NCBI GenBank assembly: GCA_004554385.1
Contig: SFMO01000189.1
Span: 62,001 to 126,000 of the forward strand
Source: Ruminococcus flavefaciens
Lineage (GTDB): Bacteria > Bacillota > Clostridia > Oscillospirales > Ruminococcaceae
DNA length: 64,000 nt
Direction of reading: 5' to 3'
In this document: piece by piece, positions 49,413-57,701 of the stretch
How the letters are laid out: every line of letters begins with the position of its first letter
Numbering within the stretch: position 1 is the stretch's first letter
Program-made: the position numbers and the translations under genes
Notes under the pieces: generated by a model
What the model was told of the DNA's origin: nothing
The model's database searches: none
What the model saw: only the letters and a program-made list of their open reading frames with translations

Positions 49413-50639
49413 TCAGAACAGCTCAGAAGCCATATTTTCGGCAAATATAGCATACCCCTTGGTGGGATCGGCAACAAAAACATGTGTCACCGCTCCGATG
49501 AGTTTGCCGTTCTGGATCACAGGGCTGCCGCTCATTCCCTGAACTATGCCGCCCGCCGCTTCAAGAAGCCTTTCGTCGGTTATGCGTATGACCATATTTT
49601 TCGAGCTTTCTCCGCTGCTGTAATCAACACTGACCACCTCAGCCGTGTACCTTTCGGGTGTGCTTCCTGTTACGGTAGTGTATATCTCGGCTGCACCCTC
49701 GGTTATCTCCTGACGGAAAGCCATGGGGAATTCCTCGCTGTTTGCGGATAATACCGCAAGAGCCTCTTCATTCAGCCTTCCGTAGATACCGCTGGGCTTA
49801 TTTCTCTCAAGAACTCCAAAGCTCTCATTCATAGCAAAATTTCCGCGAAGCTCCCCTGCTAAGCCACGGGCTCCGCGTTTAACTTTAGTGATGTCCACAG
49901 GTACAGCCTCGCCGCTGTGAACCGGCACAATGCCTCCTGTATCGGAATCGCATATCGGGTGGCCAAGTCCGGCAAAGCAGCCTGTTTTCGCATCAAAAAA
50001 AGACATGGTGCCTATGCCTGCAATGCTGTCACGCACCCACATTCCGCCCTTCCAGCCGCCGCTTCGCACCGAGAGTACAGGCTGAAGGTGAGCAGTTATC
50101 TCCTCTTCTCCGCGGCATACAGAGAGTGTGAGCGCTTTTCCGCCTGAGCCTGCGATCATCTGCTGAAGCTGATCGTTTGAGGTAAGCACCTCTCCGTCGA
50201 CCTGACGTATCACATCACCTGTTTGAACTCCTGCTTCCTCAGCAGGACATGATACCGTACCGTTCTGACCTTCAACGTCGCCAAGACCTGTGACCATAAC
50301 GCCCTCCATAAGGAGCTTTATGCCAAAAGGACGCCCTCCGACAGCTAAAACAGGAGCTTCCGTCCTGCGGACTTCAACATTTTTAACAGGTATCGCTCCG
50401 AAAAGCGAAAAAGTGACCTGCTCTGTATCCGGGCAGGTATCTGCGGCAGGTACAGCAGGCTCAGCTGCCGAATTACAGCTGAGTTCGGGAAAACCTGCTA
50501 TTTTTATATCCTCAGCCGACGATGTGCTGATAACCGCAGGCAGCTGTGCGGAATAATATCCTGCTGTTCCGAATAATCCCACAAATGCTGCAAATAATAA
50601 GGTCGCAGCTGACCTTGCGATCTTCCTTTTAAAAAACAT
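49413..50639 (-). CDS. spoIVB: SpoIVB serine peptidase
   Basis: A 408-aa exported S55 peptidase with an N-terminal TM helix (about 11-30), a PDZ domain (VQTGDVIRQVDGEVLTSNDQL), and a trypsin-like domain with GLGHPICD (His) and GMSGSPVIQNG (Ser). In Bacillus it cleaves SpoIVFA so that pro-sigma-K can be processed. Start MFFKRK follows AAAGGAAA; the long upstream frame is non-coding. A sigma-F/G-like promoter lies about 80 bases upstream. The downstream spo0A gene, its usual partner, is outside view or absent. Confidence 0.93.
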   Translation of the reverse strand: MFFKRKIARSAATLLFAAFVGLFGTAGYYSAQLPAVISTSSAEDIKIAGFPELSCNSAAEPAVPAADTCPDTEQVTFSLFGAIPVKNVEVRRTEAPVLAVGGRPFGIKLLMEGVMVTGLGDVEGQNGTVSCPAEEAGVQTGDVIRQVDGEVLTSNDQLQQMIAGSGGKALTLSVCRGEEEITAHLQPVLSVRSGGWKGGMWVRDSIAGIGTMSFFDAKTGCFAGLGHPICDSDTGGIVPVHSGEAVPVDITKVKRGARGLAGELRGNFAMNESFGVLERNKPSGIYGRLNEEALAVLSANSEEFPMAFRQEITEGAAEIYTTVTGSTPERYTAEVVSVDYSSGESSKNMVIRITDERLLEAAGGIVQGMSGSPVIQNGKLIGAVTHVFVADPTKGYAIFAENMASELF

Positions 50640-50719
50640 TTTATTTTCCTTTCCTTTTCCAAAAGAACATGAGCTCCGCCAAAAACGGAGCAAACGCCGG
50701 CATATCCCGACGCTTATTA

Positions 50720-50748
50720 TATTATGCTTCGGCAGGGCGGTATTATTG
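50720..50748 (-). promoter_or_regulatory. Possible sigma-G/sigma-F promoter of spoIVB
   Basis: CATAATA (50720-50726) matches the forespore -10 pattern CATnnTA, and CAATA (50744-50748) lies 17 bases upstream, matching four of five of the -35 consensus. spoIVB is forespore-expressed in Bacillus. Assigned by eye. Confidence 0.5.
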
Positions 50749-50790
50749 ATGTTAATCACCCACAGCCGAAAACTACATAGGGAGTAAAAA

Positions 50791-51297
50791 ATGAGCAAAA
50801 AAAATTCAAAAATGCTTCCTGAAAAACGATCAAAGCTCATTCTTGCCGCAAAGATCATGGCAATACTGCTCAGCCTTTATTTTTCCGGAGCTATGACCGC
50901 TCTTTCAGGTGCAGGTCTCATATACAACAGGGAAAGCTACGGCACAGAACTGCGGAATATCGGTATCTTTCTCTTGATCTCCGCCGCACTTATGGTCTCG
51001 GGAGCTTTTCTCTGCCTTCTCCGCAAAAAAATTGCAAATATTCTGTCTGCCGTCTTTTCCTCAGCGGGACTCGTGTTATGTCTGGTAATGCTGAAGCAGC
51101 TCACAGACCACGCTGACTTCAGCGGCTGGACTGACAAATACACAATGCTGCCCGTAAGCGATATGTATATGCGCAGGATAATGCCATGTATCATACCTGC
51201 GGCTCTGACGGTTATCATCGCCGCAGTGCAGCTGAGCTCGGAACACCGCTCAAAAAAAGCCGAAGAAGACAACGCCGCCGCTCCTCCTATCGTATAG
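50791..51297 (+). CDS. Hypothetical membrane protein
   Basis: A 168-aa protein, function unknown, with about four TM helices (about 18-44, 56-76, 82-103, 130-148) and basic ends. The start Met has GGGAG upstream. It is divergent from spoIVB. Confidence 0.65.
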   Translation: MSKKNSKMLPEKRSKLILAAKIMAILLSLYFSGAMTALSGAGLIYNRESYGTELRNIGIFLLISAALMVSGAFLCLLRKKIANILSAVFSSAGLVLCLVMLKQLTDHADFSGWTDKYTMLPVSDMYMRRIMPCIIPAALTVIIAAVQLSSEHRSKKAEEDNAAAPPIV

Positions 51298-51308
51298 TCG
51301 GCAGTAAA

Positions 51309-51336
51309 GGCTGATGTATAAAATTATACATCAGCC
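51309..51336. terminator. Perfect 13-bp palindromic hairpin after the membrane-protein gene
   Basis: GGCTGATGTATAA and TTATACATCAGCC with an AA loop. The plus strand lacks a T-run (AAAACG follows), so it may act as an mRNA stabiliser or weak terminator. Confidence 0.55.
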
Positions 51337-51420
51337 AAAACGTGAAAACGGTCCTTTTTTGCGGCAGAGTATTTTTCTGACTTTCCAAACGTCATTTTCA
51401 CTAATTTTTCACGTTTTATC

Positions 51421-51449
51421 TTGCAATTTTGATTATTTTATGATACAAT
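51421..51449 (+). promoter_or_regulatory. birA promoter
   Basis: TTGCAA (51421-51426) and TACAAT (51444-51449) with a 17-base spacer, 33 bases before the birA ATG. Confidence 0.75.
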
Positions 51450-51481
51450 GTTATCAATATTACCGAAAGGAACTCTCTAAC

Positions 51482-52468
51482 ATGAACGTTAAATCCGAAT
51501 TGCTCGCCGCTCTTGCAAGCTCAGACGGCGATTACATCTCGGGAGCCGCTCTTGCGGAAAAGCTCGGAGTCAGCCGAAACGCAGTATGGAAAGCCGTAAA
51601 GGCACTTGAAACAGAAGGCTTTTCCATAAGCTCGGTCACATCAAAGGGCTATAAACTCAACGACAACAACAACAGACTTTCGGCAGACCTTATCTCGCCC
51701 CTTCTTACAACAAAGGAAATAGGCAGAACATTGAAGGTTTTCGACGATGTTGACTCAACAAACAATATCTGCCGCGAACTTGAAACAGAAAAATATCCCC
51801 ACGGAACTACCGTCATTGCCGACAGACAGACCGCAGGACGCGGACGCATCGGCAGGACCTTCGTTTCACCATCGGGCATAGGTCTGTATATGAGCGTACT
51901 TGTGCGCCCTCATTTTGACCTTCAGTTCGCTCCTATGATAACAGCAGCAGCAGCCTGCGCCGCAGCAGAGGCCATTGAAAGCCTTTGCGGAAGCAGAGTT
52001 TCCATAAAATGGGTGAACGACCTCTACATGAACGGCAAAAAAATATGCGGTATCCTTACAGAAGCCTCCCTCGGACTGGAAATGCGTGTTCTTGACTGCG
52101 CAACTATAGGTATCGGCATAAACGTCCGCAGCATAGGCGACAGCTTCGATGAGGAGCTCCGCAGGATAGCTACATCAATAGAGGACGCAACAGGAGCTGT
52201 GCTCAACAGAAACAGACTGTGCGCTGAGGTGCTTAACCGTCTTGAGGTATACCTCAGCAAAATAGAGAACCGTAGCTTCCTGTCGGCATACAGAGAGCGC
52301 GAGATACTCACAGGAAATATTATAACCGCAAATGCGGGAAATAAAACTATCATCGGCGAAGCCCTCGGTATCGATGACAACGCCAATCTCATAGTTCAGC
52401 TTCAGTCGGGAGAGACTATCCATCTCAACTCGGGAGAGGCTAATCTTTGCAGGATAAAAAATGTTTAA
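51482..52468 (+). CDS. birA: Bifunctional biotin-protein ligase and biotin repressor
   Basis: A 328-aa protein. The N-terminal winged helix (1-65, YISGAALAEKLGVSRNAVWKAVKAL) is followed by the ligase domain with GRGRIGRTFVSPSGIGLYMSV and KWVNDLYMNGKKICGIL, then an SH3-like end. It attaches biotin to carboxylases and can repress biotin genes. AAAGGA lies ten bases upstream; the longer frame is non-coding. No biotin operon is nearby. Confidence 0.95.
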   Translation: MNVKSELLAALASSDGDYISGAALAEKLGVSRNAVWKAVKALETEGFSISSVTSKGYKLNDNNNRLSADLISPLLTTKEIGRTLKVFDDVDSTNNICRELETEKYPHGTTVIADRQTAGRGRIGRTFVSPSGIGLYMSVLVRPHFDLQFAPMITAAAACAAAEAIESLCGSRVSIKWVNDLYMNGKKICGILTEASLGLEMRVLDCATIGIGINVRSIGDSFDEELRRIATSIEDATGAVLNRNRLCAEVLNRLEVYLSKIENRSFLSAYREREILTGNIITANAGNKTIIGEALGIDDNANLIVQLQSGETIHLNSGEANLCRIKNV

Positions 52469-52518
52469 AAGCGGTGCTTCCGCTTGAATATAATAAAATG
52501 TCAGGAGGGTATGTCTGT

Positions 52519-53193
52519 ATGAGATATACGATTATCGGTCAAACAGTACCAGCAGTAGAATGTGAACTCAACGCCGGAGAATCAATGTTTACACAGTCCG
52601 GAGGAATGATCTGGCAGTCACAGGGCATCAAGATGAGCACAAATGCCAGAGGAGGCATAGGAAGAAGCCTCGGCAGAATGTTCACAGGTGAATCCATATT
52701 CATGGCAAATTACACAGCAGAAGTTCAGGGGGCAAAGGTAGCCTTCGGTGCTACGGTACCGGGTTCTTTAGTTCCCGTAAATATATCCAACGGCGGTCTG
52801 ATCTGCCAGAAGGGCGCATTTCTTTGCGCTGAGCAGACAGTAGACCTCAAGGCAGTTTTCACAAAGAAGATACTTTCGGGACTCTTCGGCGGTGAGGGAT
52901 TCATTCTCCAGCAGCTCTTCGGAAACGGTATGGCTTTCCTCGAAGTAGACGGCGATATGGTCGAAAGAACACTTGCTCCCGGTGAGATCCTCAAGGTGGA
53001 CACAGGAAACGTAGTTGCATTTGAGCCCACAGTCCAGTATGAAATTGAGACTGTAAAGGGAATCGGAAACATCTTCCTCGGAGGCGAGGGACTTTTCCTC
53101 ACAAAGCTTGTAGGCCCCGGAAAGGTAATTCTCCAGACTCAGAACTTCAACGACTTCGCAGGCAGGATACTTTCTCTCGGAGCAAAGAAGTAA
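52519..53193 (+). CDS. AIM24/TIGR00266-family protein
   Basis: A 224-aa beta-rich protein of the AIM24 (DUF124) family. The VECELNAGESMFTQSGGMIW and GLFGGEGFILQQLFGNG stretches are characteristic, as is FLGGEGLFLTKLVGPGKVILQ near the end. Members are of unknown function and often lie next to zinc-ribbon proteins, as here. Start MRYTIIG follows AGGAGG; an earlier Met is close to the previous gene. No signal peptide is present. Confidence 0.88.
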   Translation: MRYTIIGQTVPAVECELNAGESMFTQSGGMIWQSQGIKMSTNARGGIGRSLGRMFTGESIFMANYTAEVQGAKVAFGATVPGSLVPVNISNGGLICQKGAFLCAEQTVDLKAVFTKKILSGLFGGEGFILQQLFGNGMAFLEVDGDMVERTLAPGEILKVDTGNVVAFEPTVQYEIETVKGIGNIFLGGEGLFLTKLVGPGKVILQTQNFNDFAGRILSLGAKK

Positions 53194-53196
53194 ATC

Positions 53197-53340
53197 ATGA
53201 AGCACTGGCTGATAGCTGCCGCAGTTGCTGTGATCTACCTGTTATTCAGCGTGTTCACGGGGCTGTGGGCAATATCCTGGATAATCTGGGTATTCTACGG
53301 CATCTACAGGATAGCTGACTATATAAAGTCTCAACAGTAA
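53197..53340 (+). CDS. Tiny single-pass membrane protein, 47 aa
   Basis: A short gene starting one base after the AIM24 stop. It reads MKHWLIAAAVAVIYLLFSV, then TGLWAISWIIWVFYGIY and a charged end RIADYIKSQQ. It is aromatic- and Ile-rich, with one or two membrane-spanning stretches. No family recognised. The ribosome site is weak, so coupling to the previous gene is likely. Confidence 0.6.
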   Translation: MKHWLIAAAVAVIYLLFSVFTGLWAISWIIWVFYGIYRIADYIKSQQ

Positions 53341-53350
53341 GGTGAAGTGT

Positions 53351-53611
53351 ATGTTTATATTCGGATTTCCCGTTGTTGGCTTACAGTATATGACAAACGG
53401 CGAGGCGCTTTTCCGCATGGCTGCCGAAAATAAGCCTGTACCTGCGTGGAACGGCGAAAAATGGCACTGCCTCTGCGGACAGGAAAACACCACCAATTTC
53501 TGTCCCGAATGCGGAACAAAGGCTCCCGTAAAGCCCTGGAAATGCAGCTGCGGCAGAGACTGCACTACAAATTTCTGCCCAGACTGCGGCAGTAAAGCCA
53601 ATAGCCTTTAG
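53351..53611 (+). CDS. Double zinc-ribbon protein
   Basis: An 86-aa protein with a short hydrophobic N-terminus and two tandem zinc ribbons of the form C-x-C-x8-C-x2-C: HCLCGQENTTNFCPECGTK and KCSCGRDCTTNFCPDCGSK. It follows the AIM24-like gene, a recurring pairing. AGGTG precedes the ATG; a GTG three codons earlier is an alternative. Its stop codon lies in a heptad repeat arm. Confidence 0.8.
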   Translation: MFIFGFPVVGLQYMTNGEALFRMAAENKPVPAWNGEKWHCLCGQENTTNFCPECGTKAPVKPWKCSCGRDCTTNFCPDCGSKANSL

Positions 53612-53730
53612 CCGTCAGCTTGCAGGGCGACTCCTGCCGCCCGAAGGCAGCAATGCAGGTAACATGAGCAGATCAACCGTGCAGGGACGACCGAGGGGTG
53701 TCCCTGCATCAGCTAAAGACTGACAGCTTA
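53601..53730. repeat. Heptad-armed inverted-repeat element after the zinc-ribbon gene
   Basis: The left arm (53601-53628) is ATAGCCT, TTAGCCG, TCAGCTT, GCAGGGC; the gene's stop TAG lies in the second. The right arm (53703-53730, minus strand) is TAAGCTG, TCAGTCT, TTAGCTG, ATGCAGG. Between the arms are GC-rich hairpins (GCAGGGAC/GTCCCTGC at about 53681-53707). No ORF is inside. Confidence 0.75.
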
Positions 53731-53767
53731 CGATTCAAATTTTGCAGCGCAAAATTGCGGCAAGGAC

Positions 53768-53796
53768 TTGACAAAGCAATTTTTTCCGTGTATAAT
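53768..53796 (+). promoter_or_regulatory. Promoter of the leucine operon
   Basis: TTGACA (53768-53773) and TATAAT (53791-53796) with a 17-base spacer. Confidence 0.92.
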
Positions 53797-53809
53797 ACAG
53801 TTATAAATC

Positions 53810-54085
53810 AAAATGCTATGAAGGGAAACAAAGCTTGTGAAGGTTTTCACAGAGAGCCGGCGGTCGGTGTAAGTCGGCAGGCAGCCACAAGTCATAACTC
53901 CTCCCCGAGCAGCCGCCCAAAAGGCGCAGGTCGCGTCAAGTAGGCACGGACGGGCTCTCCCGTTACAGAGATATGCGTTGATCCGACGCAGATGAGTGGG
54001 TGTATTCTTACATCAAGAAGAGTGGTACCACGGAGTATATTGCAGCTTCGTCTCTTCCATGCCTTGCATGGAGGAGATTTTTTAT
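53810..54085 (+). promoter_or_regulatory. T-box leader, leucine specific
   Basis: The stem I AGAGAGCCGG lies at 53851, the specifier context ATAACTCCT gives CTC (Leu) at 53898-53900, and the canonical AGTGGTACCACGGAG antiterminator motif starts at 54021. A terminator stem TCTCTTCCATG/CATGGAGGAGA (54051-54077) and T-run follow. Uncharged tRNA-Leu should allow readthrough to leuA. Confidence 0.95.
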
Positions 54086-54128
54086 TACCCTCCTGCAAGG
54101 CAGAACGGATCGGAATGGAGGTTTTGAC

Positions 54129-55793
54129 ATGAATAACGTCAGCAAATACACAAGACAATTCTTTGAAGCACCGAAAACATCAATGAAATGGGCTGAAAAG
54201 TCCTATATCGACAAGGCTCCCCAGTGGTGCAGCGTTGATCTCCGTGACGGAAATCAGGCTCTTATCATTCCCATGAGCCTCGGTGAAAAGCTTGAATTCT
54301 TCCGCAGACTGGTGGATATAGGATTCAAGGAGATCGAGATAGGCTTCCCTGCCGCTTCCGAGACAGAGTACGACTTCTGCCGCACCCTTATCGAGCAGGA
54401 TCTCATCCCCGATGATGTCGCCATACAGGTGCTCACACAATCGAGAGAGCATATCATTGAAAAGACCTTTGAGGCTCTCAAGGGCTGTAAGAATGCCATA
54501 GTTCACCTTTACAACTCAACCTCCGCAGCTCAGCGGGAACAGGTCTTCCGCAAGAGCAAGGAGGAGATAATAGACATCGCGGTCAGCGGAGCAAAGCTCT
54601 GCAAGGAATACCGCGAGAAGTACGAGGGAAATTTCCGCTTTGAGTACTCCCCCGAAAGCTTCACTGGTACAGAGCCCGAATTCGCTCTGGAAATATGCAA
54701 CGCCGTCCTCGACGTATGGCAGCCGACTCCCGAGGACAAGGTCATAATCAACCTGCCCGTTACAGTTCAGCTCTCCATGCCTCACGTTTACGCAAATCAG
54801 ATAGAGTATATGTGCGAAAATCTGAAATACCGTGAAAACGTCATTGTATCCCTTCACCCCCATAACGACCGCGGCTGTGCAGTCGCCGACACGGAAATGG
54901 GACTCCTCGCAGGCGCAGACCGCGTCGAGGGAACTCTATTCGGCAACGGCGAACGCACAGGAAATGTGGACATAATCACCCTTGCAATGAATATGTATTC
55001 ACAGGGCATTGACCCTCAGCTGGATTTCAGCAATATCCCCTCACTCTCCGAGGACTTCTCAAGACTTACGCGAATGGGCGTCTATGAGCGCCAGCCCTAT
55101 TCGGGAAAGCTGGTATTTGCAGCATTCAGCGGCTCTCATCAGGACGCTATCGCAAAGGGCATGAAGTGGCGTGAGGAAAAGGGCGAGACTATCTGGAACG
55201 TGCCATATCTCCCCATTGACCCCACCGACATCGGCAGAGAGTACGAGGCTGATGTTATCCGTATCAACAGCCAGTCTGGCAAGGGCGGTATCGGATACAT
55301 ACTGGAAACACGCTTCGGCTATGACCTCCCGAAGAAGATGCGCGAGAGCGTGGGCTATCTCGTCAAGGGCATTTCGGACAAAAAGCACAAGGAGCTTCTC
55401 CCCGACGAGGTATACTCCATATTCAAGACCAATTATGTGGATATATCCTCTCCTATCAACATCACGGAGACCCACTTCGTACAGCGCAACGGCATCGAGG
55501 CAACTGTAAGCTTCGATTACAACGGCAGAAAGGTCACTGTCACCGATATGGGTAACGGTCGTCTCGACGCTGTCAGCAACGCTATACGCTCATATACAGG
55601 CGCAGACTACAGCCTAAACAGCTACACCGAGCATGCCCTTGAAGTGGGCTCGGCTTCAAAGGCTGTCTCCTATGTGGAAATAGTTGCCAAGAATGGCGAA
55701 AGCTTCTGGGGAACAGGTATCGACAACGATATCATCACCTCCTCAGTCAAGGCTCTCGTCAGCGCAGTAAATAATATGCTCAACAAGCAATAA
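54129..55793 (+). CDS. leuA: 2-isopropylmalate synthase (LeuA2 type)
   Basis: A 554-aa enzyme condensing acetyl-CoA and 2-ketoisovalerate, the first step of leucine synthesis. The TIM barrel has WCSVDLRDGNQALI, and HPHNDRGCAVADTEMGLLAGADRVEGTLFGNGERTGN covers the metal and catalytic region (positions about 275-312). A C-terminal regulatory domain (about 430-554) for leucine feedback is present. The longer N-terminus and length mark the LeuA2 subfamily. Start MNNVSKY follows GGAGG; longer frames enter the T-box. Confidence 0.96.
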   Translation: MNNVSKYTRQFFEAPKTSMKWAEKSYIDKAPQWCSVDLRDGNQALIIPMSLGEKLEFFRRLVDIGFKEIEIGFPAASETEYDFCRTLIEQDLIPDDVAIQVLTQSREHIIEKTFEALKGCKNAIVHLYNSTSAAQREQVFRKSKEEIIDIAVSGAKLCKEYREKYEGNFRFEYSPESFTGTEPEFALEICNAVLDVWQPTPEDKVIINLPVTVQLSMPHVYANQIEYMCENLKYRENVIVSLHPHNDRGCAVADTEMGLLAGADRVEGTLFGNGERTGNVDIITLAMNMYSQGIDPQLDFSNIPSLSEDFSRLTRMGVYERQPYSGKLVFAAFSGSHQDAIAKGMKWREEKGETIWNVPYLPIDPTDIGREYEADVIRINSQSGKGGIGYILETRFGYDLPKKMRESVGYLVKGISDKKHKELLPDEVYSIFKTNYVDISSPINITETHFVQRNGIEATVSFDYNGRKVTVTDMGNGRLDAVSNAIRSYTGADYSLNSYTEHALEVGSASKAVSYVEIVAKNGESFWGTGIDNDIITSSVKALVSAVNNMLNKQ

Positions 55794-55813
55794 TGATAAG
55801 GAAGTGTGGAAAT

Positions 55814-57082
55814 ATGGCAATGACAATGACTCAGAAAATTCTTGCGGCTCATTCGGGCAGAGAGTCAGTCTGTTCAGGGGAGCTTATCCTCGCAGACCTT
55901 GACCTTGTACTCGGCAACGACATAACCTCACCTGTAGCTATCAAGGAATTTTCAAAGCTCGGCAAGGACAGCGTGTTTGACAGAAACAAGGTCACCATGG
56001 TCATGGACCACTTCGCACCAAACAAGGACATAAAGGCGGCAGAGCAGTGCAAAATGTGCCGCGATTTCTGCACTGAAAAGGACATAACACACTTCTATGA
56101 CGTGGGAGAAATGGGCATAGAACACGCCCTGCTCCCCGAAAAAGGTCTGGTCACCGCAGGAAATGTGGTCATCGGAGCAGACTCCCACACCTGCACCTAC
56201 GGAGCTCTCGGAGCCTTCTCAACAGGTGTGGGCTCTACGGATATGGCTTGCGGAATGGCTGTTGGCAAGGCTTGGTTCAAGGTGCCGTCAGCTATGAAAA
56301 TAGTCCTCACAGGAGAACTGCGCAGGTTCGTATCGGGAAAGGACGTTATCCTTCACATTATCGGCGAAATAGGCGTTGACGGCGCTCTGTACAAGTCAAT
56401 GGAATTCACAGGCGAGGGACTTGCTTCGCTGACTATGGCTGACCGCCTATGCATGGCGAATATGGCTATAGAGGCAGGCGCAAAGAACGGTATCTTCGAG
56501 GTAGACGACATTACCCTTGACTATATCCGCGCACACGGCGGTGCAGAGCCTGTTATATACAAGGCTGACGATGACGCAGTCTACGATGAAGTGCTGACCG
56601 TTGACCTCTCGGAGATAGAGCCCACTGTGGCTTTTCCGCACCTTCCCGAAAATGCACGTATCTTCAGTGAAATTGACAATATCAGAATAGACCAGGTGGT
56701 CATAGGCTCATGCACCAACGGCAGGCTTGAGGACCTTATCGCTGCCGCTGAGATAATGAAGGGACGCAAATGTGCGAAAAATGTCCGCGTTATCGTTATA
56801 CCTGCAACTCAGCAGATATATCTGGACGCTATGGAAATGGGGCTTATCCGCATCTTTATCGAAAGCGGCGCTGTTGTCTCAACTCCTACCTGCGGACCGT
56901 GTCTCGGCGGATATATGGGTATCCTCGCCGCAGGAGAAAGAGCTGTGACCACTACTAACCGCAACTTCGTTGGACGAATGGGACACCCCGAATCGGAAGT
57001 TTACCTTGCAAGCCCTGCAACTGCGGCTGCAAGTGCCATAACAGGCAGGATAACAAGCCCATGGGAGGTAATGAAGTTATGA
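55814..57082 (+). CDS. leuC: 3-isopropylmalate dehydratase large subunit
   Basis: A 422-aa aconitase-family subunit with a [4Fe-4S] cluster. Cluster cysteines are seen in VIGSCTNGR and TPTCGPCLGG, with GADSHTCTYGALGAF at the active site. The shorter form (about 420 aa) is the archaeal/Clostridial type. Start MAMTMTQK follows GGAA; an upstream in-frame Met is weaker. The stop overlaps leuD (ATGA). Confidence 0.96.
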   Translation: MAMTMTQKILAAHSGRESVCSGELILADLDLVLGNDITSPVAIKEFSKLGKDSVFDRNKVTMVMDHFAPNKDIKAAEQCKMCRDFCTEKDITHFYDVGEMGIEHALLPEKGLVTAGNVVIGADSHTCTYGALGAFSTGVGSTDMACGMAVGKAWFKVPSAMKIVLTGELRRFVSGKDVILHIIGEIGVDGALYKSMEFTGEGLASLTMADRLCMANMAIEAGAKNGIFEVDDITLDYIRAHGGAEPVIYKADDDAVYDEVLTVDLSEIEPTVAFPHLPENARIFSEIDNIRIDQVVIGSCTNGRLEDLIAAAEIMKGRKCAKNVRVIVIPATQQIYLDAMEMGLIRIFIESGAVVSTPTCGPCLGGYMGILAAGERAVTTTNRNFVGRMGHPESEVYLASPATAAASAITGRITSPWEVMKL

Positions 57083-57570
57083 AATATACAGGAAATATCA
57101 TAAAATACGGCGACAACGTCGATACTGACGTTATCATACCCGCCCGCTACCTCAATACAAGCGACCACGCTGAGCTTGCAAGCCACTGCATGGAGGACCT
57201 TGACAATACCTTCGTGAGCCGCGTAAAACAGGGAGACATAATAACAGCAGGTCAGAATTTCGGCTGCGGCTCATCCCGTGAACACGCTCCCATAGCCATA
57301 AAGGCAAGCGGTGTATCCCTTGTCATCGCAAAGAGCTTCGCCCGTATCTTCTACCGTAACGCTATCAATATCGGTCTTGCTATCGTGGAATGTCCCGAAG
57401 CCTGCGACGGTATCTCCGAGGGTGACAAGGTCGAAGCCGACCTCGATAACGGCATTATCCGCAATATCACCACAGGCAGGGAGTACAAAACTGCTCCTTT
57501 CCCTGATTTTGTGCAGAAGATAATCGAAAACGGCGGACTTATGCAGGCTATCACAAACGGAGTGTTTTAG
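57079..57570 (+). CDS. leuD: 3-isopropylmalate dehydratase small subunit
   Basis: A 163-aa swivel-domain partner of LeuC. YGDNVDTDVIIPARYL, NFGCGSSREHAPIAIK and SFARIFYRNAINIGL are diagnostic. It overlaps leuC by four bases, fitting 1:1 production. The stop TAG falls in the first heptad of a repeat element. Confidence 0.95.
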   Translation: MKYTGNIIKYGDNVDTDVIIPARYLNTSDHAELASHCMEDLDNTFVSRVKQGDIITAGQNFGCGSSREHAPIAIKASGVSLVIAKSFARIFYRNAINIGLAIVECPEACDGISEGDKVEADLDNGIIRNITTGREYKTAPFPDFVQKIIENGGLMQAITNGVF

Positions 57571-57666
57571 CCGTTAGCCATTAGGGAGCGGCTTCGCCGC
57601 TGTAGGGAACGAACAACCGCACAGGCAAACAATGTTCACCCCTACAAGCTACAGGCTAAGGGCTAA
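57567..57666. repeat. Heptad-armed inverted-repeat element after leuD
   Basis: The left arm (57567-57587) is TTAGCCG, TTAGCCA, TTAGGGA. The right arm read on the minus strand (57666-57639) is TTAGCCC, TTAGCCT, GTAGCTT, GTAGGGG. A GCGGC-TTCG-CCGC-type hairpin lies just inside the left arm. There is no ORF. The leuD stop codon lies in the first heptad. Confidence 0.82.
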
Positions 57667-57701
57667 CAGATAAGGGCAAAAAAAGAAAAGGACATTATAT
57701 T

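Noticed and set aside
50640..50858. 73-residue N-terminal extension of SpoIVB
   Set aside because: It covers the promoter region and overlaps the divergent gene; the signal anchor starts at MFFKRK.
51314..51481. N-terminal extension of BirA
   Set aside because: The stretch includes a promoter and an AT-rich leader; birA homology begins at MNVKSELL with its own AAAGGA.
53611..53770. Tandem repeats after the zinc-ribbon gene as a CRISPR array
   Set aside because: Repeat units are seven bases without spacers and the two arms are inverted.
54000..54128. N-terminal extension of LeuA
   Set aside because: It lies in the T-box antiterminator and terminator; GGAGG marks the later Met.
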